A DNA stretch of 64,000 nucleotides from Platerodrilus igneus (lineage: Eukaryota; Arthropoda; Insecta; Coleoptera; Lycidae). The notes under the pieces were generated by a model. The model saw only the letters and a list, made by a program, of their open reading frames with translations, made no database searches and had not been told where the DNA came from. Numbering within the stretch: the stretch's first letter is position 1; each line of letters starts with the position of its first letter. Positions 20,726 through 31,020 of this stretch are shown in pieces. The translations under genes and the position numbers were made by a program. Location: the NCBI GenBank assembly GCA_036346225.1, contig JARFIW010000139.1, positions 9,176,001-9,240,000 on the forward strand, read 5' to 3'.

Positions 20726-23130
20726 GCATTGTTGAGTATTTTTCATTACACCTATAATAATGAGCAAAAAGTAGTATTTTGTTTTCCAATTGTTTCCAAC
20801 TAAAATGAGTATAAAACGTGGTAGATAGTTAGTTGAGCTTGTATTAGCACGGGATAGAGATGAAAAGTTGCTAAGATACGGTAAGTGACATTATTACTTA
20901 ACAGTTTCAACTTGTTGAGATTAAATACACTTTATTAGCATTGCATTCATTTTACTTTTGTGCGGTACCATCACATTAATATTATTATTATTTTGATAGA
21001 TGGAAACTGTTCGGAAAGATTACCAGATAGTGTACAAATAATACCAGCGGAAATTGAACCTATTTTCAGTAATTCTCAAACAAACGAAAGAAGCGAAAAT
21101 AATGGTAGAGGTTTAGTATTACAATGAAGTTTTATAAAAATTATTATTTTGTACTGTTATGTTTATTCTTTAATGATTTTAGTTTAATGTTATTATTCAC
21201 AAATCATAGAACTTTTTCAACGTGCCTATCATCTGGAATAGAATCCGTTCCACCAGAGACTGGGGCTACATTTTCTACTTCACGCAACACATGCTTATTG
21301 CCTTTAGTAGAGGAAGTAGACGATAATATTTCTGACGATTTTTTTGGTGATGATTCCGCTCAAGATCCTTGTTACCTCCCTCCTAAATGTTCAGCTTGTC
21401 CGATTACAAGCTCTACTATGGAAGAAGACGCTTTTAAATTACCTGTAGCAGCAAATGGTACAATTGCAGGTAAATCACAACACAGTTTGCAATACTTAAA
21501 AAAAAAGGAAAAACAGTTACAGCGAAACATGGGGCAGTCATACAGTACATTGAAAGGAAAGACTGTACCTGCAAGAGCAATGAAACAGTTACGCACATGC
21601 AGAATGAAGTGTCTAGAAAGTCCGTGTAATAGCAACTGAAAAGCAATGTTTGACGAGTACTGGCGTTTGGAATCCTATTCCAAAAGAAAATCTTATATGG
21701 CTTCACTAATGGAAATAGTAGACAAAGCTACTACAAGGGTACGTACCCATGACAAGACAAACAAAAAGATACCTCTTTTACAATACATGGTAAACAGCAA
21801 AATGTGTGTTGTGGTTGCTTATTAAAAGTATTAGGAGAAAGTGATAATTTTGTCAAAACAGTGGCACTATAAAAAAGATCTTCAATAGCAGGTACTCAAA
21901 CCGATGATTGCAGAGGTAAAAGTTTCACGCCCAAGCGCAAAGTACCAAATGAGAAACGCAAAGACATGGAAAAACACATTTTGTCTTTTCCGGTATACGA
22001 AAGCCACTACACAAGTCCCATCTAACGATTAAAAAAATGTACCAACTCCGTAATCTCATCAGAAACCAATATCGATAAAAATATTGTCAAGAATTTCACA
22101 AACTAAATCTAGCTTTTAAGAAACCTCGTTGCCACGCGTGCTTTATATGTGACAAATTTGATATGCAAATAAGATTTTGTACTGATCTGCAAGTCACAAC
22201 ATGAATAACATCAAATATTAGACGACCAAGCATATTCAGAAAACAGAATAGACACTCAAACTTGTCAAAGTGATTATAGCATTCAAACCTACACTTGATC
22301 TGCAGCAATGTTTACCTACACCAGCATTAACTTCCTCTGTTGCATTCTATAAACGTTAACTTTGGACTTACAATTTGACAATACATAACAATAAAACAGG
22401 GGAACCCGTTTGCTACATATGGTATGAATCTGTTGCTGCAAGAGGTTCAAACCAAATTGCTTCGTGTCTTTTCAAGCACCTCAAAGCATTCGTTCCTGCA
22501 AGTTATATTCTATTCTGACACATGTGCTGGTCAAAATAGAAATTCTCATGTAAGCGCAATGTTTACATAGGTTCTACAAAGTACACCTATTGAAGTAATA
22601 GACCATAAGTTTATGGTACCAGGACAGTCACATGGAGGTGGTTACTAATCATGGTATCATTGAAAAGAAAAAAAAGAAAACACATTCAAGTCTATCACCC
22701 CTACGATTGGAAGCAGCTAGAACAGTCAAGTAGCAAGCAATTTAAAGTTGCAGATATGGCAGTATCTGATTTTTTAGTTTTCTTCGCTTTTGAAAAGTCC
22801 GTTGGTACTAAGATACTAAAATTCGAACCGCAAACCATTTAAATGGCTGGAAATGATGGCTACAGTATGATAACTAATTTGGTTTTGTTCGTTTCAAAAA
22901 CAAATTGGATAGGGGTGCTGCATTTGACAACATATATTTAAAAATACGCAGAACCACTCCACCTGCATCTGTCCCTCTAATTACCAGCAGTTGCCTTCTA
23001 ATATCAAAAGAAAAAAATGATTTAATATCTTTGCTTCTATTAATTCCTGGTTTCATGATTTTTATTTAAATTTGGCAACTTCTGAACTCATTCGCAACAC
23101 TGACCCAAACATTGCAGATTCTGACAATGA
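20726..23130 (+). pseudogene. DUF7869-like transposon-encoded protein, spliced and decayed
   Basis: The protein belongs to a family common in insect genomes and usually annotated as uncharacterised or DUF7869. Its acidic catalytic-looking motifs suggest a transposase; its exact class is not settled. Visible parts, in order: ATG at 20805 with LVELVLARDRDEKLLRY, intron, PDSVQIIPAEIEPIF, intron, then a 171-codon frame to 21639 containing EEVDDNISDDFFGDD and LKGKTVPARAMKQLRTCRMKC. Beyond the stop, in changing frames, come FDEYWRLESYSKRKSYMASL, HILSFPVYESHYTSP, KPRCHACFICDKFDMQ (CxxC), SDTCAGQNRN near 22520 and IDHKFMVPGQSH near 22600. The order matches full-length relatives. Many stops and shifts make it non-functional. 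BEL inserted about 80 bp upstream of the ATG. Confidence 0.65.
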
Positions 23131-23418
23131 GTATAATATTGACAGGTAGTTTTAATATTGATTTATTTAGTTTTTCTGTTCATTAGGTATAGATGTTTGT
23201 ATTACGTCTATTATTTAAGTCAATTTTTTACGATGATACAAATCATTTAAAGTCACCGAAATTCTCACCTTGTAAGAATATTACAAAATTTTATTATTTG
23301 TATGTGGGAGTACCTCTAATTATATACAATTCTAAATAAAAAAGTTATGTTTGTTCTGGATTGTTTTTTATTCAGTTTTTTGCTCTCCTGAAAATTTGCG
23401 TTGAGACACGAGCTAAGG
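23131..23418. other. No gene, AT-rich
   Basis: The tail of the decayed transposon gene fades out here. Nothing else is recognised before the SINE. Confidence 0.4.
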
Positions 23419-23706
23419 CGGCTTTGTGGCGTAGTGGTATGTGTGTGTCTACTACGCCCAAGGTCCCGGGTTCGAATCCCGACACGGTCCGCTTGAAAAA
23501 TGTTAGGCGAGCATTTTTCACAAAAATACACCCTCGTTCGGATTAGAGGTAAAATGGAGGTTCCGTGTGTGAATGTTGTCACGCACGTTAAAGATCCCTA
23601 CCTTGCTTGGAACAGCAAGGGTTCGGCAAAATTCTAAATTTTACAGGTAGAAAAAAACTCGCTTCCTGGTCAATGTAGTACCTTCGGGTGGAGCATTGGA
23701 AAATCA
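23419..23706 (+). repeat. tRNA-derived SINE, copy 1
   Basis: The head is a tRNA-like sequence with an A box (GTGGCGTAGTGG) and a perfect B box (GGTTCGAATCC), the internal promoter for RNA polymerase III. It is followed by an unrelated body that includes GCACGTTAAAGATCCCTA and ends in TTCGGGTGGAGCATTGG. A second copy sits at 29147-29487, about 90 percent similar by eye. The body's GTTAAAGATCCC block resembles conserved central domains of some SINE families. No functional tRNA cloverleaf is claimed. Confidence 0.85.
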
Positions 23707-23717
23707 CATGTAAAGTG

Positions 23718-26447
23718 GGACACGACCTAGACGTCGTCCTGGTAAACGAAACGTTACTTAGCGCACGAAATGAGCCTAGACTTCCCAACTACAGGCTGTT
23801 TCATAATAATCGAGATGGCGAGGAGAAGACACAGCGGTGTACGTCAAGGCAAGACTGGAGCACTACGTGGTGGACCTGCCAGGCCTAGAACGACTTGAAG
23901 CGACTGCAGTATGCATAGTGCTAAAGGGTTTCGGCCCTCTACGCCTGGTCTCGGTTTATAACCGGCCAGGTGGCGAACCGCTTAGCACGCAGGACCTGGA
24001 CGCGTTGTTGTATGCGAGAGAACCTGAACTTTTAGCAGGGGACCTCAACTCCAAACATCCGTCTTGGAACATTCAGGGAGCGAATCGCAATGGACGCATA
24101 CCACGACAGTTTGTTAACGGACGCGAGGTCGAAGTTTTGGGATCGGCAGAACCCATTCACTACGGCAATAGAGGCAGGCCAAGTGTACTAGACGGCACGA
24201 TACTTCACTAAGTGACACTACATACGGAGATCCGGTCCGTCAGTGACCTTAGTTCTGACCACAACCCGGTGCTACTCAATCTCGGAGGGTAGCGAGCCCC
24301 GGCCAATAACGAAACCCGAATGGTTTCGTGACCGGCATTTGCCGCCCATCTAGCAATGTCGGTCAAAGAAATGTATAACGACATCTCGACCACTAGCACG
24401 TTAGAGACGCAAGTGGGCCGCCTCGTGAAGTGCATACAGACCTCGGTAGCGCATAAGAGGAACATTCTCCCTCTGCACATCCGCATCCTCATTCGAGAGA
24501 AGAACCGTGCCAGGCGAGTTATGGGATCCCCCATCTATTATACATATAAAACTAATAAAGATATTAGGAAATATTAGGAAATGTTAGGACAGTGCAACAA
24601 TGTCATAAAAGACAAATTGCAACAATTTATTACATTATATTATGATGATTTCAGTTCCCACGAGTGGAAACGCTACAAAGTAGCACAAGGATAAGTGACA
24701 CTGCAGATGTCAGGTCACAGACGGTCGTAGGATGTCACGTACCGAGATTACGCAGAATAAGCCTGCAACATTGTAATTATTAATAGCTTTTAAGATAGCA
24801 ACTAAGTATTATGATTAGAGTCAAGTGTAGGCGGACATTAGGTCCGCAAGTTCCCACAGAATTGTAAAGAGGTAGGGAGATTATAAAAAGGCCGGGAGCT
24901 CCGCTCCCAGTCAGTTCATCAAACGTTCAGCTTTTACCTTGCAGTTCGTAGATAACTCACTGTACAATAAGTAATAATTTTGGAACTTAGAATAATTAAT
25001 CAAGATTGTCTAAATTCAATATTTAACTTCTGTACAAAACTAAATAAATGTGTTAAAGTTCAAAGAGTCTTTTTAAAAAAGACCGCTCGAAGCCACGAAC
25101 CTTAACTGGCGTCAGTGGCAAAGAACCTGTGCTCCTGTGGAACGACTCCGGTATAATCAATTGGTCGCCGAAATGCGATTAGCGATTTGGCGGCACCGAA
25201 ACGAGGCCTGGAAAGCCAGACTGTAGGACCTCTGAGCCGAAGACAACTCTCTGTGGTGGTTGTCGAAAGTACTGAGGAACAAGACGTCCCCAATGCCTCC
25301 TATCCATGGCGAAACAGACTTAGCCTATTCATCTCTGATGAGTCATAAGTCTTTGTAGGCAGCATGTAGCGTCAGTTCGAGCCGAACTATGCTCACACAG
25401 ACCTTCGGCATATCGAACAGTTTCACCGCGACGTTCGACGGAGGCTAAGAGACGACGGCCTTCAGAAAATTTGCCCCACCGCAGTTGAAGAAGTCAAGGA
25501 CCTTATCAAGGCCTTAAGGGTCAGAAAGGCCCTTTGACCGGACGGAATCTTCCACCAGGCTCTGAAAGCGCTGCCGGAAAAAGCTCTTCGGGTGTTAACC
25601 GGAATCATCAATGCCATGTCGAGACTCCACCACTTACCATCCACGTGGAAAACGGCGAACGTCGTAGTCCTCCGGGATACAGGCAAATCTGCGACATTCC
25701 CACAGAACTACCGGCCAATTGGCTTGCTATTGGTGATTGGGTAGATAACGGAAGCCGTTTTCCTAAGGAGACACCAGGGCAGCAATGCAGGAACACCACG
25801 TGATCCAGGCCGAGCAGTTTGGGTTCCGTAAGGGGCATTCCACCGTTCGCCAAATACTACGAGTGGTGGAGCGCATCGCGGAAGGCTTTAACTGGCGGCA
25901 GTCAACAGGCGCAATGTTCCTGGGTATGTCTAAAGCTTTCGACAAGGTTTGGCATTATGCCCTACTCTACAAGATGCTGGGGAGGGGCTTACCACGCACT
26001 CTCGTCCGACTGATGAAATCCTATCTTCAATATAGATGGTTTTGCATCAGGCTGGACGGAGTGCGGTCGACGAAGCGGAGAATTACAGCCGGGGTCCCCC
26101 AAGGCTATCTCCTCTCACCGTGAGCGACCTACCGAAAGCGGCAGACACCAGGATGGCACTATACGACGACGACACAGCCATTCTAGTCAGGTCCAGTGCT
26201 CCACACCTCATCATTGCAGAGACTGCAAATGGCGATGGACGCTCTCGAAGAATGGTTAAGACTCTGGCGAGTCGAGATTAATCTAGAAAAGAGCACGTCA
26301 GTTTTCTTCTCGAAGCGACGTCACCGAGCATTCGACGAACCGATACCTTGGTGTTCAGACGTCAAATTTCTAGGGGTGATTCTCGATTCGAAGCTCACTT
26401 GGAAAGCTCACATTGAGTATGCGACAAACAAGGCCAATTCACCGACA
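23718..26447 (+). pseudogene. Jockey-type LINE ORF2 (endonuclease and RT), truncated, split by solo LTR
   Basis: An AP-type endonuclease comes first: DLDVVLVNETLL at 23728, then VSVYNRPGG and LLAGDLNSKHPSWN in the 124-codon frame 23837-24211, and SSDHNPVLLNLGG near 24256. The linker continues to REKNRARR at 24516, where a solo LTR is inserted. It resumes at 25112 with the frame kept. RT motifs are AEQFGFRKGHSTVRQILRVV, FLGMSKAFDKVWH, ITAGVPQGYLLSP (25785-26123), ALYDDDTAILVR near 26158 (usually YADD or FADD), and VKFLGVILDSKLTW near 26365. The sequence stops matching at about 26447, so the 3' part and poly(A) tail are lost. There are many frame changes. Clade assignment to Jockey is by motif style and not by a tree. 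Confidence 0.85.
24517..25107 (+). repeat. Solo LTR (errantivirus-like family) with TSD GGCG
   Basis: 591 bp beginning AGTTATGGGATCCCCC and ending CGAACCTTAACT, with 4-bp GGCG on both sides (24513-24516 and 25108-25111). It matches the minus-strand LTR at 43800-44374, including the AGTGACACTGCAG, GGTCACAGACGGTCG and CATCAAACGTTCAGC blocks. A TATA-like TATAAAAAGG lies near 24884, with CAGTCAGTTCATC about 30 bp downstream as a likely initiator. There is no internal sequence, so the element was lost by LTR-LTR recombination. The LINE reading frame is continuous across it once one TSD copy is discounted. Confidence 0.9.
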
Positions 26448-26640
26448 TTTTTATCCTTCCGTTTCGTCTCACTCACACACAGCCCATCTATACGCTTTTC
26501 TTTATTTTCATTTATGATTTCATACTCCTTACCGTACACTCCCTTGACATTACAACAATCAAATTTCCATTCCAGTTATCTGATGGATCAGATCAGTCGC
26601 CCACCATGACTTTGACGGTCCGAGGCTTTTTCAAAGGTCT
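26448..26640. other. Boundary between two LINEs, nothing recognised
   Basis: Short unassigned sequence between the plus-strand LINE and the minus-strand LINE. Confidence 0.4.
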
Positions 26641-28640
26641 TGTTGGTAATTTTTAATTAGGTTGAACCAGGTTACCGGCCTAGATTGCAACCGTGCCGTT
26701 GTAGCTTTCCCTACTAATAGTAACGGCGCGTTACTATTCAATGTTGGCATGTTTAGCCTCTCTGCCATAGATGTCGCAACGATTGCCAGTGCTACAGGTG
26801 TGTCTAATGTCTTTCAATACAAGCAAGGGGATTACCTTGTAAGCTAGCAGAAAGTTGCCCGCGCTACGACCACTAGGAGGTACATGCTGTGCACTGACAC
26901 ACATCGAGAGCTTCTGTAGTTTTCCCTGGTCGAAAGCCAAATTGCCTGTGTTTAAGCCGACTATCGCCCTATGGTCTTGTAGTCTGTTGCACAATAATCT
27001 TTCAAACGTTTTCCCTATTACATTTAATAAGCTAATGAGTCGATCTGTTCGGTCTCTCCACTTCCTTTGACTTAATATTTAGTATTACTATTATGTTATT
27101 ATATAATGTCGTGAGTATAGGAGTGAGTGTTTGGCTCAGCCCCTTTAACACTTCAGCTGGAATGTCATCTGGTCCCGGTGCTTTTTTGTTTTTATTCTTG
27201 TTTATGCTATCCTGGATTTCCTCCTCTCTAAAGAGAGGTATATCCAGGTTTTCTCCAGAGCTTATTACCAATCGCATTGTGCATTGTTACGATTTGTCTT
27301 TTTGTTATTTGTCCTATATTTTCCCCTCTTTGGTCATCATCTGATAGAAGAGACTGCAGAAGTGCTTCCGCATGCTCTTCCCAGTTCTCCGTTTCAGTGC
27401 GGTCTTGTCTTATTACTATCAGGCCACTTTTTTATGTGGTCTAAGGCCACTCGGTATTGTATTTTTGTAAAGTTTTTGCTTATATCGCCACAGTCGAAAA
27501 CTTGGTCTCGTCTTACGAATACTTTTTAAAGGAGTTCATGTAATTGTTTGGTATTTGCAGATAGTCTGTTACATTTTAGCGTTATTCTATCCACCGCTTC
27601 GGGTGTCGAGAATAGAAAAGAATGTCAATTTTCGTGGTTGTTATGTATTATCACTCTTAATGCAGTGGTGAGCATTCTCGATTTTTCGAGTTTCGCCAAC
27701 TGCATTTTGTTTTTGATATTGTCGTATTATTCCCCTTATCATAACCGCATGGTCATTCAAAGGTTCTGCTACGACATTTTCATCTTCTTCGTCCTCTACT
27801 TCTCTTGTAAATAATTCATTTAGTTGTTCTGTGAATTCTGTTATCGTCTTTTTTTCTTTCAGTATTGGCGTAATTTTGTTTCTTTTAATACGAAGGAAAT
27901 TTATAGGCCGTTGTGTTAATGTCCGTCTTTGAGTTGACTGTATTTATATGCTTGTAAATGTTTTCTAAGTTTGTATGTTTTGATTTGTCATTTCTTTTGT
28001 GTTAATAATCGGTTTCTGCCTGTATTTCTCTGCCCTTGCTTGATTTCTTTTTAATCTTGATGGTGTTTTTGTCTGTGACTTGGATCCATATGAAGCCTTG
28101 CCTTGGTCCGTTTCGTGCTGTTCGTCTGAGTGTATTGATTTTGTTTTCTGTGTTGTTACTGTCCATAATCAATTTTCTGGATTAGTCTTTCTATCAAAAT
28201 TTTATGCACGGGACAGTCCTTCATATTGGGACTGCATATTTTATTCCTATGGCTGCAAGGTGTGCGTAATGTAGGCTACTCTTTCTTTTCGCAAACTTGC
28301 CCTATTGTGGTTAGTTTCTTCGGCTCCACAGTGACTACAGGAGTCTGACTTCTTAGGACAATACTTGGTTACGTGCCTCAAGTCCTGACAACGCAGTCAT
28401 CGGAGTAAAGCCAAGTAATTTTTTATCGCGATACTGTTAAATTCGAGGTATATCTTACCCAAACTGGTAAGTATACTTTTTATTTTCTACTGACCGTAGC
28501 CACATGATGTACTGCGGCTTTTCTTTAGGTCCTGTCTTAAAACTAAGTTCACATTTATTATTGAATTCTTCCCATTCTACTTTTACCTAAAGCTTCTGAT
28601 TATATATTAACTGTTTTATCTCTTCTTCTTTCAAGTAAGT
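26640..28640 (-). pseudogene. I/R1-like LINE: ORF2 RT fragments and ORF1 zinc knuckles (minus strand)
   Basis: On the minus strand, 27032-27277 encodes EEIQDSINKNKNKKAPGPDD and PAEVLKGLSQTLTPILTTLY, a hallmark N-terminal RT block of non-LTR elements. 26734-26994 continues with LCNRLQDHRAI and the following FxFRPG-like region (NLAFDQGKLQKLS). Upstream, 27290-27450 gives ENWEEHAEALLQSLLSDDDQ and 27650-27840 gives ITEFTEQLNELF. Between 28265 and 28640 is the end of ORF1, with paired Cys motifs (CQDLRHVTKYC; CSHCGAEETNHN) preceded by YDISTYLKEEEIKQLI. The endonuclease and most of RT are missing or unreadable. The plus-strand open frames here (for example 27093-27814) are antisense shadows. Confidence 0.75.
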
Positions 28641-28689
28641 AGATATATCATAAAATACGATGGTGATCCGATAAGCATTTAGCCTACAA

Positions 28690-29745
28690 AAGAAAAACGA
28701 AAATTTTGGGAAGTGGCATTTATTTCTCAACATAATCTCCTTTCAGCTCGATGCACTTGATCCAGCGATGCTCCAATTTCTTTAACCCGCTTGAAAAATA
28801 CGTTTTCTCGAGGTCTGCAAAGTACGCCTCCGTGGCGGCGATGACTCCTCATTCGACTTAAATTTCTGCCCGGCGAGTGATTTTTTCAAGTTTGGAAACA
28901 TAAAGAAGTCGCACCGGGCAAAATCTGGAGAATACGGTGGATGGAGCAGCAGTTCGTAGCCCAATTTGGCCGTGGCGAGGGCGGTTGCGCTTGTTGTCCG
29001 GAGTGAGCAAATGCGGCACCCATCGGGCCGACAAGTTTCTCATGCCCCAAAATTTCGTGCAGAATATGACCCACGCGGTCTTTTAAGATGCCTACTGTCT
29101 CAGTTATCTCGCGCATTTTCAATCGGAGATCTGCCAATATGAGGCGGCCCCGTGGCGTAGTTGGTATGTGTGTGACTACTACGCCCAAGGTCCCGGGTTC
29201 GAATCCCGACACGGTCTGCTTGAAAAATGTTAGGCGAGCATTTTTCACAAAAATACACCCTTGTTCGGATGAGAGGTAAAATGGAGGTCCCGTGTGTGTG
29301 TTGTCATGCACGTTAAAGATTCCTACTTTGCTTGGAACAGCAAGGGTTCGGAAAAATTGAAAATTTTCCAGATAAAAAAACTCGCTTCCTAGCCAATGTA
29401 GTACCCTTGTGTGGAGCATTGGAAAATTCACAAGTAAGGTCCGCCCATACGCAATGCAGTACTTTCGGGTGGAGCATTGGAGAATCAAATATAAGGCCTG
29501 CCGATAAGAGATCGTGGATTTTTGTTATGTTATCCTCCGTGGTAGCCGTTTTTTGGGTATCTGAGGGTAGATCATCAAAAAACGACGTGCGACCACGTTG
29601 AAACTCGTTATATCAATTTTTCACGGTCGCCGTCGAAAGAAGAGTCACCGTACACACCATCCAAGCGCTCTTTAATTTCGCTGCGCGATTTCCCTTCCAA
29701 AAACAAAAATCGAATCACCGACCGAAATTGGTCTTTTTCCATTTT
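28690..29745 (-). pseudogene. mariner transposase, internally deleted and SINE-interrupted
   Basis: The N-terminus is at about 29745: MEKDQFRSVIRFLFLEGKS and IKERLDGVYGDSS, the usual mariner start and helix-turn-helix. After the SINE, RLKMREITETVGI and VGHILHEILG lie at 29040-29135 and MRNLSARWVPHLLTPDNKRN at 28985-29043, which is the linker before the catalytic domain. The frame then jumps directly to MGYELLLHPPYSPDFARCDF at about 28900-28964 and ends with LKKLEHRWIKCIELKGDYVE. The deletion removes most of the catalytic core, including the first two Asp residues. The third, normally in the YSPDLAPSDYF block, is still recognisable. It is non-autonomous. Confidence 0.9.
29147..29487 (+). repeat. 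tRNA-derived SINE, copy 2, inside mariner
   Basis: Starts GGCCCCGTGGCGTAGTTGG (A box), with B box GGTTCGAATCC at about 29198. It is flanked by near-identical AATATGAGGC (29137-29146) and AATATAAGGC (29488-29497), a target-site duplication of about 10 bp as expected for LINE-driven insertion. The 3' tail motif (GTGGAGCATTGG) is present twice, near 29410 and 29470, unlike copy 1, so the tail has been partly duplicated. Confidence 0.85.
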
Positions 29746-29921
29746 TTAAAATCCGCGGACACGCGCTTTTCCACACGCGATCAAAACAAAACTACGAGTC
29801 CGATTTGGCTCAAATTTCGACAGTAGCCGTCTCCGAGAATGTACTACATGATAGTAAATTTCTCTTGCGATAGTGGCGCCATCGAGCGATGCGGCTAAGT
29901 ACTTACTGGATCACTCTCGTA

Positions 29922-30430
29922 TAATTAATGGTAATTTTTTACGTGTTTTTTCACATCTCAAAACTTTGTTTAGTTTTTTGAATAAGTAATTTACTTGCCC
30001 CCGCATCGTTTAAGTATCTATTTTTAATGCACTACTAGTCGTTCTCATGTTCTTTATGCGTACTTTGTCCGTAATTGGGTTTATCGTCCTTGTGAATGTA
30101 TCTTGGATTTGTCTGTTTCCCGCCGTTTGGAAGTGATAAAAATAGTGCTTGTTTGATTCACTAAAGCCTTACTTATTGCGTCCGTTTTTTGTGGTATTGT
30201 TTTGTTTGTAATGTTTGCGTGTGTCATTATTGATTCCATTTGTTTCGTATTTTATAGTTCAATTTTTGTCTCTAACAGTTCCTTCTTTAGTTCCTTATTT
30301 CTTTTTTGCAAGTATTTATGTTCTCCGACTAATTCGGATTGTGCAAATGCCCATTTTGAAATTTTTTTGTTAAAACTTTTTTTAACTGTACTTTTAGGTT
30401 AGATGTTGTTATACTTCTCGCCTATTCTAG
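29922..30430 (-). pseudogene. LINE ORF1 N-terminal part with coiled coil (minus strand)
   Basis: The minus strand gives SELVGEHKYLQKRNKELKK and ELLETKIEL, a heptad-rich helix typical of ORF1 proteins of I/Jockey-type LINEs, followed toward lower coordinates by TDAISKALVNQ and DTFTRTINPITDKVR. It continues the LINE at 26640-28640 across the mariner. The start codon could not be fixed. Confidence 0.55.
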
Positions 30431-30544
30431 TCTAAGGTATACTGTTAAAGTACCGCGCGTAATTGATAAGAGCCACTACGACAGTTGGCAACATAATAAA
30501 CACGTGCATAATATTGCGTAACAAGGTATTACGTCATTCTTGCG

Positions 30545-31020
30545 TCTCAAAATTGTATCACATGCAAAGGAAAAGATAAAATGTACTCACGTAAAATGTA
30601 AAGCTCTTCACGACCTTGCGGTTATCCTTTCCATTAATCTCGTTGTTAGGCGTGGGTAGGGCTTCGCCCTCGTTGATACCAGATTTTCTGTCTTCCCTCT
30701 TCTTGTTTGTAGCGGTACGACAGGAATAAGGTGAAGAACGATAATAGATACGGTAGAGGAAACCTACATTACCTGAAAGAGAATACAAAGGCACACCACA
30801 AATAACCACACTGTTCGACGTCTCGTTGACTAGTCTCTGTCGTGACGGAAACCGCCACTTACTTCCGCACTCCACGTCTCCGCATTCTCTGGCCCGGAAG
30901 CAAACTGTCTGAAGTGACGGAAATGCACGCACAAGTCTATTTTTTAAATTATTGGCGCGATTTCAGTCACATATTTAAAACTAAAATCAGAAATGTTTAC
31001 ATAGACGATTTTCGGCATGT
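30545..31020. repeat. Unclassified repeat family X, copy 1 (interrupted by Gypsy at 31021)
   Basis: Shares an ordered set of blocks with 38868-39330 and with 43164-43799 plus 45371-45495: TGTACTCAC, CATCTCGTTG, CGATAA..GATA, GGAAACCTACAT, ACGGAAA and, at the end, an ATT-GCG-rich block then ACATATTTAA. Read on the minus strand the block ends in GTGAGTACATT, which looks like a 5' splice site. The 124-codon minus-strand frame here has no recognised domain. After the Gypsy insertion the copy continues at 38206 (GGCATGT then AACAATG), matching GGCATGTAAC in copy 2. Confidence 0.55.

Larger units (their letters stand above)
18369..21450. repeat. Tandem duplication unit 2 (3082 bp)
   Basis: Second copy of 15294-18368. 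Its right end continues without a break into the rest of the DUF7869-like gene (GTAGCAGCAAATGG), so this copy keeps the original right flank and unit 1 keeps the original left flank. The 7-bp length difference equals eight runs one base longer here and one run (near 18627) one base shorter. Confidence 0.9.
28656..29921. mobile_element. mariner transposon with TIRs, TA duplication and nested SINE
   Basis: The left TIR (28658, CGATGGTGATCCGATAAGCA) and right TIR (ending 29919; reverse complement CGAGAGTGATCCAGTAAGTA) match over about 30 bp with some differences and are flanked by TA on both sides. Inside, the minus strand carries an internally deleted mariner transposase, and a SINE is inserted at 29147. 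Without the SINE the element is about 0.92 kb, against about 1.3 kb for a complete mariner. It sits inside ORF1 of the minus-strand LINE, whose N-terminal part continues at 29922. Confidence 0.9.

Noticed and set aside
20726..21639. A host secreted protein starting MKFYKNYYFVLLCLFF
   Set aside because: The signal-like start lies in what appears to be intron (AT-rich, before an acceptor at about 21210); the downstream exon belongs to the DUF7869-like transposon gene.
23440..23500. Functional tRNA gene at the SINE heads (also 29160-29230)
   Set aside because: A and B boxes are good, but the rest does not fold as a cloverleaf and both copies continue into the same SINE body.
26662..28274. Plus-strand open frames of 60-90 codons
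   Set aside because: They are antisense to the minus-strand LINE; the minus strand carries recognisable RT and zinc-knuckle motifs.
30558..30932. 124-codon minus-strand open frame in repeat X
   Set aside because: No recognised domain, and the corresponding region of the other two copies is not open; more likely chance in a GC-richer repeat.
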